Source of the DNA: Glandiceps talaboti
Lineage: Eukaryota > Hemichordata > Enteropneusta > Spengelidae
Direction of reading: 5' to 3'
Length of the DNA: 64,000 nt
NCBI RefSeq assembly: GCF_964340395.1
Contig: NC_135556.1
Span: forward strand, 1,169,001 to 1,233,000
Positions 14,101-27,286 of this stretch are shown here, piece by piece. The notes beneath the pieces were generated by a model that saw only the letters and a list, made by a program, of their open reading frames with translations, ran no database searches and was not told where the DNA came from. The position numbers and the translations under genes were made by a program. Position 1 is the stretch's first letter; every line of letters starts with the position of its first letter.

Positions 14101-17100
14101 GTGACCACTTATAAGATAACCATGTGTATTACACAGTGATAACTTGTAAGATAACCATGTGTATTACACAGTGACTACTTATAAGATAACCATGTGTATT
14201 ACACAGTGACCACTTGTAAGATAACCATGTGTATTACACAGTGACCACTTATAAGATAACCATGTGTATTACACAGTGACTACTTATAAGATAACCATGT
14301 GTATTACACAGTGACCACTTGTAAGATAACCATGTGTATTACACAGTAATTACTTATAAGATAACCATGTGTATTACACAGTGACCACTTGTAAGATAAC
14401 CATGTGTATTACACAGTGACCACTTGTAAGATAACCATGTGTATTACACAGTGACCACTTATAAGATAACCAAGTGTATTACACAGTGACTACTTGTAAG
14501 ATAACCATGTGTATAACACAGTGACCACTTGTAAGATGACCATGTGTATTACACAGTGACCACTTGTAAGATAACCATGTGTATTACACAGTGACCACTT
14601 ATAAGATAACCAAGTGTATTACACAGTGACTACTTGTAAGATAACCATGTGTATTACACAGTGACTACTTGTAAGATAACCAAGTGTATTACACAGTGAC
14701 TACTTATAAGATAACCATGTGTATTACACAGTGATAACTTGTAAGATAACCATGTATATTACACAGTGACTACTTATAAGATAACCATGTGTATGACACA
14801 GTGACCACTTGTAAGATAACCAAGTGTATTACACAGTGATTACTTATAAGATAACCATGTCTATTACACAGTGACCACATGTAAGATAACCAAGTGTATT
14901 ACACAGTGACCACTTATAAGATAACCAAGTGTATTACACAGTGACTACTTGTAAGATAACCATGTGTATTACACAGTGATAACTTGTAAGATAACCATGT
15001 GTATTACACAGTGATTACTTATAAGATAACCATGTGTATTACACAGTGACCACTTATAAGATAACCATGTGTATTACACAGTGATAACTTGTAAGATAAC
15101 CATGTGTATTACACAGTGACTACTTATAAGATAACCAAGTGTATTAAACTGTGACTACTTATAAGATAACCATGTGTATTACACAGTAACTACTTATAAG
15201 ATAACCATGTGTATTACACAGTGACCACTTATAAGATAACCATGTGTATTACACAGTGACTACTTATAAGATAACCATGTGTATTACACAGTGACCACTT
15301 ATAAGATCACCATGTGTATTACACAATGACCACTTATAAGATAACCATGTGTATTACAGTGACTACTTATAAGATAACCATGTGTATTACACAGTGACCA
15401 CTTATAAGATAACCATGTGTATTACACAGTGACTACTTATAAGATAACCATGTGTATTACACAGTGACTACTTATAAGATAACCATGTGTATTACACAGT
15501 GACTACTTATAAGATAACCATGTGTATTACACAGTGACTACTTATAAGATAACCATGTGTATTACACAGTGACTACTTATAAGATAACCATGTGTATTAC
15601 ACAGTGATTACTTATAAGATAACCATGTGTATTACACAGTGACCACTTATAAGATAACCATGTGTATTACACAGTGACTACTTATAAGATAACCATGTGT
15701 ATTACACAGTGACAACTTATAAGATAACCATGTGTATTACACAGTGACCACTTATAAGATAACCATGTGTATTACACAGTGACAACTTATAAGATAACCA
15801 TGTGTATTACACAGTGACCACTTATAAGATAACCATGTGTATAACACAGTGACCACTTATAAGATAACCATGTGTATTACACAGTGACTACTTATAAGAT
15901 AACCATGTGTATTACACAGTGACCACTTATAAGATAACCATGTGTATTACACAGTGACCACTTTTAATATAAGATAACCATGTGTATTACACAGTGACCA
16001 CTTATAAGATAACCAAGTGTATTACACAGTGACCACTTGTAAGATAACCATGTGTATTACACAGTGACCACTTGTAAGATAACCATGTGTATTACACAGT
16101 GACCACTTGTAAGATAACCATGTGTATTACACAGTGACTATTTATAAGATAACCATGTGTATTACACAGTGACCACTTGTAAGATTACCATGTTTATTAC
16201 ACAGTGACCACTTATAAGATAACCAAATGTATTACAGTGACCACTTATAAGATAACCATGTGTATTACACAGTGACCACTTATAAGATAACCATGTGTAT
16301 TACACAGTGATTACTTATAAGATAACCATGTGTATTACACAGTGACTACTTGTAAGATAACCATGTGTATTACACAGTGACTACTTGTAAGATAACCAAG
16401 TGTATTAAACAGTGACTACTTGTAAGATAACCAATAATTTATTACACAGTGACTACTTGTAAGATAACCAAGTGTATTACACAGTGACCACTTGTAAGAT
16501 AACCATGTGTATTACACAGTGACTACTTGTAAGATAACCATGTGTATTACACAGTGACTACTTGTAAGATAATCATGTGTATTACAGTGACTACTTGTAA
16601 GATAACCATGTGTATTACACAGTGACAACTTATAAGATAACCAAGTGTATTACACAGTGACTACTTAATAAGATAACCAATGCATGTGTATTACACAGTG
16701 ATTACTTAATAAGATAACCAAGTGTATTACACAGTGAACACTTGTAAGATAACCATGTGTATTACACAGTGACAACTTATAAGATAACCATGTGTATTAT
16801 ACAGTGACTATTTAATAAGATAACCATGTGTATTACACAGTGATTACTTATAAGATAACCATGTGTATTACAGTGACCACCTGTAAGATAACCATGTGTA
16901 TTACACAGTGACCACTTATAAGATAACCATGTGTATTACACAGTGACAACTTATAAGATAACCATGTGTATTACACAGTGACTACTTAATAAGATAACCA
17001 AGTGTATTACACAGTGAACACTTGTAAGATAACCATGTGTATTACACAGTGACAACTTATAAGATAACCATGTGTATTATACAGTGACTACTTAATAAGA

Positions 17101-20100
17101 TAACCATGTGTATTACACAGTGATTACTTATAAGATAACCATGTGTATTACAGTGACTACCTGTAAGATAACCATGTGTATTACACAGTGACCACTTATA
17201 AGATAACCATGTGTATTACACAGTGACCACTTATAAGATAACCATGTGTATTACACAGTGACCACTTGTAAGATAACCATGTGTATTACACAGTGACCAC
17301 TTATACGATAACCATGTGTATTACACAGTGACCACTTATAAGATAACCATATGTATTACACAGTGACTACTTATAAGATAACCATGTGTATTACACAGTG
17401 ACTACTTGTAAAATAACCATGTGTACATGTATTACACAGTGACCACTTATAAGATAACCAAGTGTATTACACAGTGATTACTTATAAGATAACCAAGTGT
17501 ATTACACAGTGACCACTTATAAGATAACCATGTGTTACACAGTGACCACTTATAAGATAACCATGTGTATTACACAGTGATCACCTGTAAGATAACCATG
17601 TTTATTACACAGTGACTACTTATAAGATAACCATGTGTATTACACAGTGACTACTTATAAGATAACCATGTGTATTACACAGTGATCACTTATAAGATAA
17701 CCAAGTGTATTACACAGTGATCACTTATAAGATAACCAAGTGTATTACACAGTGACCACTTGTAAGATAACCATGTGTATTACACAGTGACCACTTGTAA
17801 GATAACCATGTGTTACACAGTGACCACTTATAAGATAACCATGTGTATTACAGTGACCACTTATAAGATAACCATGTGTATTACACAGTGACTACTTGTA
17901 AGATAACCATGTGTATTACACAGTGACCACTTATAAGATAACCATGTGTATTACACAGTGACCACTTATAAGATAACCATGTGTATTACACAGTGACTAC
18001 TTGTAAGATAACCATGTGTATTACACAGTGACAACTTATAAGATAACCATGTGTATTACACAGTGACCACTTATAAGATAACCATGTGTATTACACAGTG
18101 ACAACTTATAAGATAACCATGTGTATTACACAGTGACCACTTATAAGATAACCATGTGTATAACACAGTGACCACTTATAAGATAACCATGTGTATTACA
18201 CAGTGACTACTTATAAGATAACCATGTGTATTACACAGTGACCACTTATAAGATAACCATGTGTATTACACAGTGACCACTTTTAATATAAGATAACCAT
18301 GTGTATTACACAGTGACCACTTATAAGATAACCAAGTGTATTACACAGTGACCACTTGTAAGATAACCATGTGTATTACACAGTGACCACTTGTAAGATA
18401 ACCATGTGTATTACACAGTGACCACTTGTAAGATAACCATGTGTATTACACAGTGACTATTTATAAGATAACCATGTGTATTACACAGTGACCACTTGTA
18501 AGATTACCATGTTTATTACACAGTGACCACTTATAAGATAACCAAATGTATTACAGTGACCACTTATAAGATAACCATGTGTATTACACAGTGACCACTT
18601 ATAAGATAACCATGTGTATTACACAGTGATTACTTATAAGATAACCATGTGTATTACACAGTGACTACTTGTAAGATAACCATGTGTATTACACAGTGAC
18701 TACTTGTAAGATAACCAAGTGTATTACACAGTGACTACTTGTAAGATAACCAATAATTTATTACACAGTGACTACTTGTAAGATAATCATGTGTATTACA
18801 GTGACTACTTGTAAGATAACCATGTGTATTACACAGTGACAACTTATAAGATAACCAAGTGTATTACACAGTGACTACTTAATAAGATAACCAATGCATG
18901 TGTATTACACAGTGATTACTTAATAAGATAACCAAGTGTATTACACAGTGAACACTTGTAAGATAACCATGTGTATTACACAGTGACAACTTATAAGATA
19001 ACCATGTGTATTATACAGTGACTACTTAATAAGATAACCATGTGTATTACACAGTGATTACTTATAAGATAACCATGTGTATTACAGTGACCACCTGTAA
19101 GATAACCATGTGTATTACACAGTGACCACTTATAAGATAACCATGTGTATTACACAGTGACAACTTATAAGATAACCATGTGTATTACACAGTGACTACT
19201 TAATAAGATAACCAAGTGTATTACACAGTGAACACTTGTAAGATAACCATGTGTATTACACAGTGACAACTTATAAGATAACCATGTGTATTATACAGTG
19301 ACTACTTAATAAGATAACCATGTGTATTACACAGTGATTACTTATAAGATAACCATGTGTATTACAGTGACTACCTGTAAGATAACCATGTGTATTACAC
19401 AGTGACCACTTATAAGATAACCATGTGTATTACACAGTGACCACTTATAAGATAACCATGTGTATTACACAGTGACCACTTGTAAGATAACCATGTGTAT
19501 TACACAGTGACCACTTATACGATAACCATGTGTATTACACAGTGACCACTTATAAGATAACCATATGTATTACACAGTGACTACTTATAAGATAACCATG
19601 TGTATTACACAGTGACTACTTGTAAAATAACCATGTGTACATGTATTACACAGTGACCACTTATAAGATAACCAAGTGTATTACACAGTGATTACTTATA
19701 AGATAACCAAGTGTATTACACAGTGACCACTTATAAGATAACCATGTGTTACACAGTGACCACTTATAAGATAACCATGTGTATTACACAGTGATCACCT
19801 GTAAGATAACCATGTTTATTACACAGTGACTACTTATAAGATAACCATGTGTATTACACAGTGACTACTTATAAGATAACCATGTGTATTACACAGTGAT
19901 CACTTATAAGATAACCAAGTGTATTACACAGTGACCACTTGTAAGATAACCATGTGTATTACACAGTGACCACTTGTAAGATAACCATGTGTTACACAGT
20001 GACCACTTATAAGATAACCATGTGTATTACAGTGACCACTTATAAGATAACCATGTGTATTACACAGTGACTACTTGTAAGATAACCATGTGTATTACAC

Positions 20101-20917
20101 AGTGACCACTTATAAGATAACCATGTGTATTACACAGTGACCACTTATAAGATAACCATGTGTATTACACAGTGACTACTTGTAAGATAACCAAGTGTAT
20201 TACACAGTGACTACTTATAAGATAACCATGTGTATTACACAGTGACCACTTATAAGATAACCATGTGTTACACAGTGACCACTTATAAGATAACCATGTG
20301 TATTACAGTGACCACTTATAAGATAACCATGTATATTACACAGTGACTACTTGTAAGATAACCAAGTGTATTACACAGTGACTACTTATAAGATAACCAT
20401 GTGTATTACACAGTGACTACTTATAAGATAACCATGTGTATTACACAGTGACCACTTATAAGATAACCATGTGTATTACACAGTGACTACTTGTAAGATA
20501 ACCATGTGTATTACACAGTGACTACTTGTAAGATAACCACGTGTATTACACAGTGACTACTTATAAGATAACCATATGTATTACACAGTGACTACTTGTA
20601 AGATAACCAAGTGTATTACACAGTGACCACTTGTAAGATAACCATGTGTATTACACAGTGACTACTTATAAGATAACCATGTGTATTACACAGTGACAAC
20701 TTATAAGATAACCATGTGTATTACACAGTGACTACTTGTAAGATAACCATATGTATTACACAGTGACTACTTATAAGATAACCATATGTATTACACAGTG
20801 ATTACTTATAAGATAACCATGTGTATTACACAGTGACTACTTGTAAGATAACCATGTTTATTACACAGTGACCACTTATAAGATAACCATGTGTATTACA
20901 CAGTGACCACTTATAAT
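5161..20917. repeat. 35-bp satellite array, about 450 units, with higher-order repeats
   Basis: Head-to-tail 35-bp unit; its parts in order are AACCATGTGTATTACACAGT and GACCACTTATAAGAT. Variants sit at fixed places: CCATGTG/CCAAGTG, GACCAC/GACTAC/GATAAC/GATTAC, CTTATAAG/CTTGTAAG. Each unit holds two dyads, TGTGTATTACACA and CTTATAAG. Long higher-order periods exist: rare variants at 11111, 12341 and 12411 recur exactly 2450 bp later, and TTTTAATATAAG near 15961 recurs about 2319 bp later. Units at the left edge are more diverged. The array lies between a LINE 3' tail and a SINE, inside GEMIN5 intron 4 as far as the window shows. No coding frame. Confidence 0.95.
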
Positions 20918-20918
20918 A

Positions 20919-21278
20919 TGTGGAGTCATGATGGGTGAATGGTTAGCGTGACTGGCTTGGAATCTACAGGTTGCAGGTTCGAGCCCTGTTGCTGCCTGCT
21001 GTTTGTTTCTGAGTGGCTAAAGTCCTTGGGCAAGATTTGAACCACGACTGTGCTTCAGTCAACCCAGCTGTATAATTGGGGACCTCGTAGGATGTAGGTT
21101 GCAATGTGAAGGCTTTAATCCTATGCGCTTAAATGGCTGCAATGGATTGTATGCTCCCCGGGGAGTTGAGGAAGACTAAAGGACCGTTGTGCCGTTCTGA
21201 TCCGAGCCAGGGGTAATAATTGTAAAGCGCTTTGAGCACGGTGTGGGAAAGCGCTATATAAGAACCGAACATTATTAT
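20919..21278 (+). mobile_element. SINE with tRNA-derived head and V-type core
   Basis: The head holds a pol III A box-like TGGTTAGCGTGACTGG and a B box GGTTCGAGCCC (about 20977-20987), the promoter of tRNA-derived SINEs. The middle (CTTGGGCAAGATTTGAAC to CAGCTGTATAATTGGGGACC) resembles the conserved central domain of V-SINEs. The 3' part AAAGCGCTTTGAGCACG to AAAGCGCTATATAAGAA is a tail shared by many SINEs and L2-like LINEs. It ends in ATTATTAT. It sits directly at the right edge of the 35-bp satellite. Core naming is from memory of the family and is less certain than the SINE call. Confidence 0.8.
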
Positions 21279-21378
21279 ACACATGTACATGTATAACAGC
21301 CACTTGTGAAGAGGACCAATTTATACAAATGTATAAAAAGAATGATTTAATCAAAATATCACATGTACATGTACATAC

Positions 21379-21619
21379 CCATGTGAGCTTGACAAGATCT
21401 CCCTTGGTCTGTTCTTAGGCCAGTACAGGGCAACCCACACTCTGGTTTTACTAGTTTCTTCTCCTTTGCCTTTAAAGCTACTAAACTTGCCTGGTAACTT
21501 TAATGTCAACATAGCCTTTCCCTTGGACATACTCCATAGCCTGACAGTCCTATCTCTACTGCCAGACACCAACAAGCTTCCCTCTGATGATTGTGATGTT
21601 GGTGACTCATCTAAAAAGT
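21379..21619 (-). CDS. GEMIN5: GEMIN5 exon 4 (WD40 domain, SMN complex)
   Basis: Fourth visible exon of Gemin5, the WD40 protein that recognises the snRNA Sm site and 5' cap for SMN-complex snRNP assembly in the cytoplasm. It has acceptor CACCAG at its upstream side and donor GG|GTATGT, begins with two bases completing the codon left by exon 3, and ends in phase 2. The product contains LLVSGSRDRTVRLWS, a clear WD-repeat strand ending in the LW dipeptide, then KAMLTLKLPG and RVWVALYWP, which match the human protein at the same place. The next exon is not found to the left, so the following intron exceeds 21.3 kb and carries the 35-bp satellite. Total visible coding length is 905 nt, roughly a fifth of the usual ~1500-residue protein. 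Confidence 0.9.
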
Positions 21620-22121
21620 CTGGTGAAATGAAAAGCATAATATTAAAACAAACTACAATTCTCAAGGTACATTGTAGACTTAAATGGTAATGCATGTACA
21701 TGTACCGGGATTAGCTGGTTTTGTAATAAATATAAAGTCATGCTGTCGTTTGTCTGTATAAAAAATTATAAGATAACTTTATTTAACTTTATTTTCTCTC
21801 ATACAAGATGTAGTCCAAGCAAACTTACACTTCTGAAATTAGTAGCCCATGTAATGCCATATTTTTGAACTGAAAAAAAAGGACTCATTGATATGTACAA
21901 ATGTACATTTGTATGTTACTAAAATACATGTACTTTCATGTGTTACACTTGGTAGATATTTGTGTTGTACATTTATCTTATGAAAGTAATCTAAAAGAAT
22001 CATGATGATGTCCTTAGTGTTTGACACAATGGAATGCATAGCATTGATTTTGTAAGTCATTTCAAGGTCAAAGTCTCATCAAAAAGCTCATCAGTGATAA
22101 TGTGAATACATTTGAATGGTA
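21620..22121. other. GEMIN5 intron 3, proximal part, no recognised element
   Basis: AT-rich intron sequence with scattered ACATGTACATG words and short frames only. I see no gene or repeat family here. Confidence 0.6.
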
Positions 22122-22835
22122 CACTCACTGTCGTAGTTTTCGGACAGACTCTGTTTTCAGACAGATATTGACTCATCCCGCGATCCTTGCTGCTTTCTTC
22201 GGAACTGCACATTGTCATGCTCAATAATTCGTACAAAAGATCAGGTGATACTAAAGCTTTGATTCAACTTTGATTCTTGTGGTGTCGGATTCGAGAGCAC
22301 TAATATTGGTGATCACAAAGTTACTGTATGTAACAACACTGCCGTAGTTGAAAGTATTTACGATACAGCAAAGTATGCGAAAAGGTTACAAAATCACTTG
22401 AACATCATTTTGCTCTTATTCAAATCTACAAATATCCCATTAATAGTTTTCTCCCAGTGCTTAGTTCAAACTAGATGACATTTTCCATGAAATCTGGGTG
22501 TCTTTTAAACGAAAATATGGGACATATCTTGAGCAAAGAAGTGTCTCTGATATTGGAGTGTTCACATTAGCCCACCCAAGACTGCCAAGCCATGTCATGA
22601 ACTGTGATCGAATCCCAGGGTGGAATTCGGTAGTAGGACAGTGTTCATGATAATTGTAGGGTTATAAATTCGGGGACTACATCATCACCAAAGTTAATTC
22701 TGACTTTAAACCCTGTTGGAAAAGACCCTAAGGAAACAGTCTAAGCAGCAATGATGGGTGTTACTCTTTTGTAGTGTTTATCCAATAGTAAACGTCGAAT
22801 AACACGACCTTGTCCGAAAACTGCGACAGTGAGTG
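22122..22835. mobile_element. TA-flanked MITE with 25-bp inverted termini
   Basis: The left end CACTCACTGTCGTAGTTTTC... (22122-22146) and right end (22811-22835) are reverse complements over 25 bases with one mismatch. TA dinucleotides flank both ends (22120-22121 and 22836-22837), the target duplication of Tc1/mariner-type elements. The 714-bp body has no long open frame, so it is a non-autonomous DNA transposon. A diverged relative of its interior occurs at 63691-64000. Confidence 0.75.
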
Positions 22836-22837
22836 TA

Positions 22838-23121
22838 TCCATAACATGTATCAACAGGCAAAATGTGCTTTTCTATCACACATACATGTACATGTATATA
22901 GCCGCCATTTTGCTATATAAAAATGTAGGTCTAGGTCATGAAATTAAGTGACTTGCATATGCTTCATATGTAAATAGTCAAACCCAAGTCATGATAAAAT
23001 ACTATGACGATAACCCAAATTGGGCTATTTGACCTTGAAGAAGACTTTTAAGGTTAAAGTCAAGAGCAGTGCCCATTGGGGCTTACACATATTGTATAAT
23101 ATGATAAAAGCGTTGAAAGGG
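22838..23121. other. Intron sequence between MITE and 50-bp satellite
   Basis: No feature beyond ACATGTACATGT words near 22885 and a short leader into the satellite. The first satellite-like words appear at 23122. Confidence 0.5.
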
Positions 23122-26100
23122 AATCTACTTCCAAAACGTGCATTGTGGTTTGCATATCCTATTGTATTGTGGTTTGCATATCCTATTGTTGTCTTTATCT
23201 ACTTCCAAAACGTGTATTGTGGTTTGCATATCCTATTGTATTGTGGTTTGCATATCCTATTGTATTGTGGTTTGCATATCCTATTGTATTGTGGTTTGCA
23301 TATCCTATTGTATTGTGGTTTGCATATCCTATTGTATTGTAGTTTCCATATCCTATTGTATTGTGGTTTGCATATCCTATTGTATTGTGGTTTGCATATC
23401 CTATTGTATTGTGGTTTGCATATCCTATTGTTGTCTTAATCTGCTTCCAAAACGTGTATTGTGGTTTGCATATCCTATTGTTGTCTTAATCTACTTCCAA
23501 AACGTGTACTGTGGTTTGCATATCCTATTGTATTGTGGTTTGCATATCCTATTGTATTGTGGTTTGCATATCCTATTGTATTGTGGTTTGCATATCCTAT
23601 TGTTGTCTTAATCTACTTCCAAAACGTGTATTGTGGTTTGCATATCCTATTGTATTGTGGTTTGCATATCCTATTGTATTGTGGTTTGCATATCCTATTG
23701 TATTGTGGTTTGCATATCCTATTGTTGTCTTAATCTACTTCCAAAACGTGTATTGTGGTTTGCATATCCTATTGTTGTCTTAATCTACTTCCAAAACGTG
23801 TACTGTGGTTTGCATATCCTATTGTTGTCTTAATCTACTTCCAAAATGTGTATTGTGGTTTGCATATCCTATTGTATTGTGGTTTGCATATCCTATTGTA
23901 TTGTGGTTTGCATATCCTATTGTTGTCTTTATCTACTTCCAAAATGTGTATTGTGGTTTGCATATCCTATTGTTGTCTTTATCTACTTCCAAAACGTGTA
24001 CTGTGGTTTGCATATCCTATTGTTGTCTTAATCTACTTCCAAAACGTGTACTGTGGTTTGCATATCCTATTGTTGTCTTAATCTACTTCCAAAATGTGTA
24101 TTGTGGTTTGCATATCCTATTGTTGTCTTAATCTACTTCCAAAACGTGTACTGTGGTTTGCATATCCTATTGTTGTCTTTATCTACTTCCAAAACGTGTA
24201 TTGTGGTTTGCATATCCTATTGTTGTCTTTATCTACTTCCAAAACGTGTACTGTGGTTTGCATATCCTATTGTTGTCTTTATCTATTTCCAAAACGTGTA
24301 CTGTGGTTTGCATATCCTATTGTCTTTATCTACTTCCAAAACGTGTACTGTGGTTTGCATATCCTATTGTTGTCTTTATCTACTTCCAAAACGTGTACTG
24401 TGGTTTGCATATCCTATTGTTGTCTTAATCTACTTCCAAAACGTGTACTGTGGTTTGCATATCCTATTGTTGTCTTTATCTACTTCCAAAACGTGTATTG
24501 TGGTTTGCATATCCTATTGTTGTCTTTATCTACTTCCAAAACGTGTATTGTGGTTTGCATATCCTATTGTTGTCTTTATCTACTTCCAAAACGTGTATTG
24601 TTGTTTGCATATCCTATTGTTGTCTTTATCTACTTCCAAAACGTGTATTGTGGTTTGCATATCCTATTGTTGTCTTTATCTACTTCCAAAACGTGTATTG
24701 TGGTTTGCATATCCTATTGTTGTCTTTATCTACTTCCAAAACGTGTATTGTGGTTTCCATATCCTATTGTTGTCTTAATCTACTTCCAAAACGTGTATTG
24801 TAGTTTGCATATCCTATTGTTGTCTTTATCTACTTCCAAAACGTGTATTGTGGTTTACATATCCTATTGTTGTCTTAATCTACTTCCAAAATGTGTATTG
24901 TGGTTTGCATATCCTATTGTTGTCTTTATCTACTTCCAAAATGTGTATTGTGGTTTGCATATCCTATTGTTGTCTTAATCTACTTCCAAAACGTGTACTG
25001 TGGTTTGCATATCCTATTGTTGTCTTTATCTACTTCCAAAACGTGTATTGTGGTTTGCATATCCTATTGTTGTCTTTATCTACTTCCAAAACGTGTATTG
25101 TGGTTTGCATATCCTATTGTTGTCTTAATCTACTTCCAAAATGTGTACTTTGGTTTCCATATCCTATTGTTGTCTTAATCTACTTCCAAAACGTGTATTG
25201 TGGTTTCCATATCCTATTGTTGTCTTAATCTACTTCCAAAATGTGTACTGTGGTTTGCATATCCTATTGTTGTCTTTATCTACTTCCAAAACGTGTATTG
25301 TGGTTTGCATATCCTATTGTTGTCTTTATCTACTTCCAAAACGTGTATTGTGGTTTGCATATCCTATTGTTGTCTTTATCTACTTCCAAAACGTGTATTG
25401 TGGTTTGCATATCCTATTCTTGTCTTTATCTACTTCCAAAACGTGTACTGTGGTTTGCATATCCTATTGTTGTCTTAATCTACTTCCAAAACGTGTACTG
25501 TGGTTTGCATATCCTATTGTTGTCTTTATCTACTTCCAAAACGTGTATTGTGGTTTGCATATCCTATTGTTGTCTTTATCTACTTCCAAAACGTGTACTG
25601 TGGTTTGCATATCCTATTGTTGTCTTTATCTACTTCCAAAACGTGTACTGTGGTTTGCATATCCTATTGTTGTCTTTATCTACTTCCAAAACGTGTATTG
25701 TGGTTTGCATATCCTATTGTTGTCTTTATCTACTTTCAAAACGTGTATTGTGGTTTGCATATCCTATTGTTGTCTTTATCTACTTCCAAAACGTGTATTT
25801 TGGTTTGCATATCCTATTGTTGTCTTAATCTACTTCCAAAATGTGTACTTTGGTTTCCATATCCTATTGTTGTCTTAATCTACTTCCAAAACGTGTATTG
25901 TGGTTTCCATATCCTATTGTTGTCTTAATCTACTTCCAAAATGTGTACTGTGGTTTGCATATCCTATTGTTGTCTTTATCTACTTCCAAAACGTGTATTG
26001 TGGTTTGCATATCCTATTGTTGTCTTTATCTACTTCCAAAACGTGTATTGTGGTTTGCATATCCTATTGTTGTCTTTATCTACTTCCAAAACGTGTATTG

Positions 26101-26499
26101 TGGTTTGCATATCCTATTCTTGTCTTTATCTACTTCCAAAACGTGTATTGTGGTTTGCATATCCTATTGTTGTCTTAATCTACTTCCAAAACGTGTATTG
26201 TGGTTTGCATATCCTATTGTTGTCTTAATCTACTTCCAAAACGTGTATTGTGGTTTGCATATCCTATTGTTGTCTTTATCTACTTCCAAAACGTGTATTG
26301 TGGTTTGCATATCCTATTCTTGTCTTTATCTACTTCCAAAACGTGTATTGTGGTTTGCATATCCTATTGTTGTCTTAATCTACTTCCAAAACGTGTACTG
26401 TGGTTTGCATATCCTATTGTTGTCTTTATCTACTTCCAAAACGTGTATTGTGGTTTGCATATCCTATTGTTGTCTTTATCTACTTCCAAAACGTGTATT
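23122..26499. repeat. 50-bp satellite array, left block, with 24-bp sub-units at its edge
   Basis: Unit of 50 bp made of TTGTGGTTTGCATATCCTAT then TGTTGTCTTTATCTACTTCC then AAAACGTGTA. From 23140 to about 23430, and in three later clusters up to 23915, the array uses only a 24-bp sub-unit (TTGTGGTTTGCATATCCTAT plus TGTA), that is the unit with its second half missing. A 700-bp segment (14 units) is duplicated, seen by ATGTGTACTTTGGTTTCC at 25141 and again at 25841. It lies in GEMIN5 intron 3. Long frames through it are a by-product of the repeat (see rejected items). Confidence 0.95.
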
Positions 26500-26679
26500 T
26501 ATACCCACATATTGGGTACCTGTTACTGTCCTTGTGTGAATGTAGAATGAAGTAGTGAGACTGGCAAGTATGTCTAGAAAAAACTTGAGCTTTAATGTCC
26601 TAGTAACAAACTAACTTGTTAATCAATAACGAAATACATACACAAACTTTGGCTATCTTGAGGGCTACTCAGCACCACT

Positions 26680-27090
26680 TGCAGCTGGGAAGATCACCAG
26701 CAGGTGTAAGGAGTATAGGCTACCTGGGGAGGTCCCAGCAGATAGGTCCTATGTGTGCTCCTGAATGTAAACATAAGTAAACCTAAAAGATCACCCGGGG
26801 AGGACCCGGCAGGTGTCGTAACCATAGCTACCTGGGGAGGACCCGGCAGACATAGCTAGGTGGTGAATTGTACAGGGGTAATTTGCAGTAAGCCGAGAAG
26901 AGCACCTGGGGAGGACCCGGCAGGCGTCTGTATACTAGCTACCTGGGGAGGACCCGGCAGACATAGCTAGGTTGAATTTGTACTGGGGAGAATTTACAAT
27001 ACGCCAAGAAGAGCACCCGGGGAGGACCCGGCAGGTGTCTTATCCTAGCTACCTGGGGAGGACCCGGCAGACATAGCTAGGTGAATGAAT
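26680..27090 (-). repeat. GC-rich tandem repeats in the 3' region of the tyrosine-recombinase element
   Basis: The word ACCTGGGGAGGACCCGGCAG and near variants (CCCGGGGAGG..., one diverged copy at about 26723) occur about seven times, alternating with AGACATAGCTAGGT and AGAAGAGCACC. The composite period is about 110 bp (near 26788, 26896 and 27007). DIRS and Ngaro elements carry repeated terminal or internal complementary sequences needed for replication; these repeats may fill that role, or may form structured RNA. The role is inference; the repeat pattern is direct. Confidence 0.75.
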
Positions 27091-27286
27091 TTGTATTCGA
27101 AATGAGCTGATTGATTAGTTTTCAGCTGACTGTAAACTGTATTGGGGTAATTGACCAAGGGGAAAAGGCCCAAAAGTAGTGGAATGGATGCTGAGCAGTG
27201 AATGTAACGAATGCCCCCAAGACAGTTAAAGTTAGTGGAGACCAAATGAAAGTAGATTAGAAGCCTCCAGATGCATATAGAATACT

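Noticed and set aside
5161-20917. CRISPR-like appearance of regular 35-bp repeats
   Set aside because: There are no unique spacers between repeats, no cas genes, and the context is a eukaryotic gene. It is satellite DNA.
20919-21000. tRNA gene
   Set aside because: A and B boxes are present, but the sequence continues into a SINE core and tail and does not fold to a full cloverleaf with acceptor stem.
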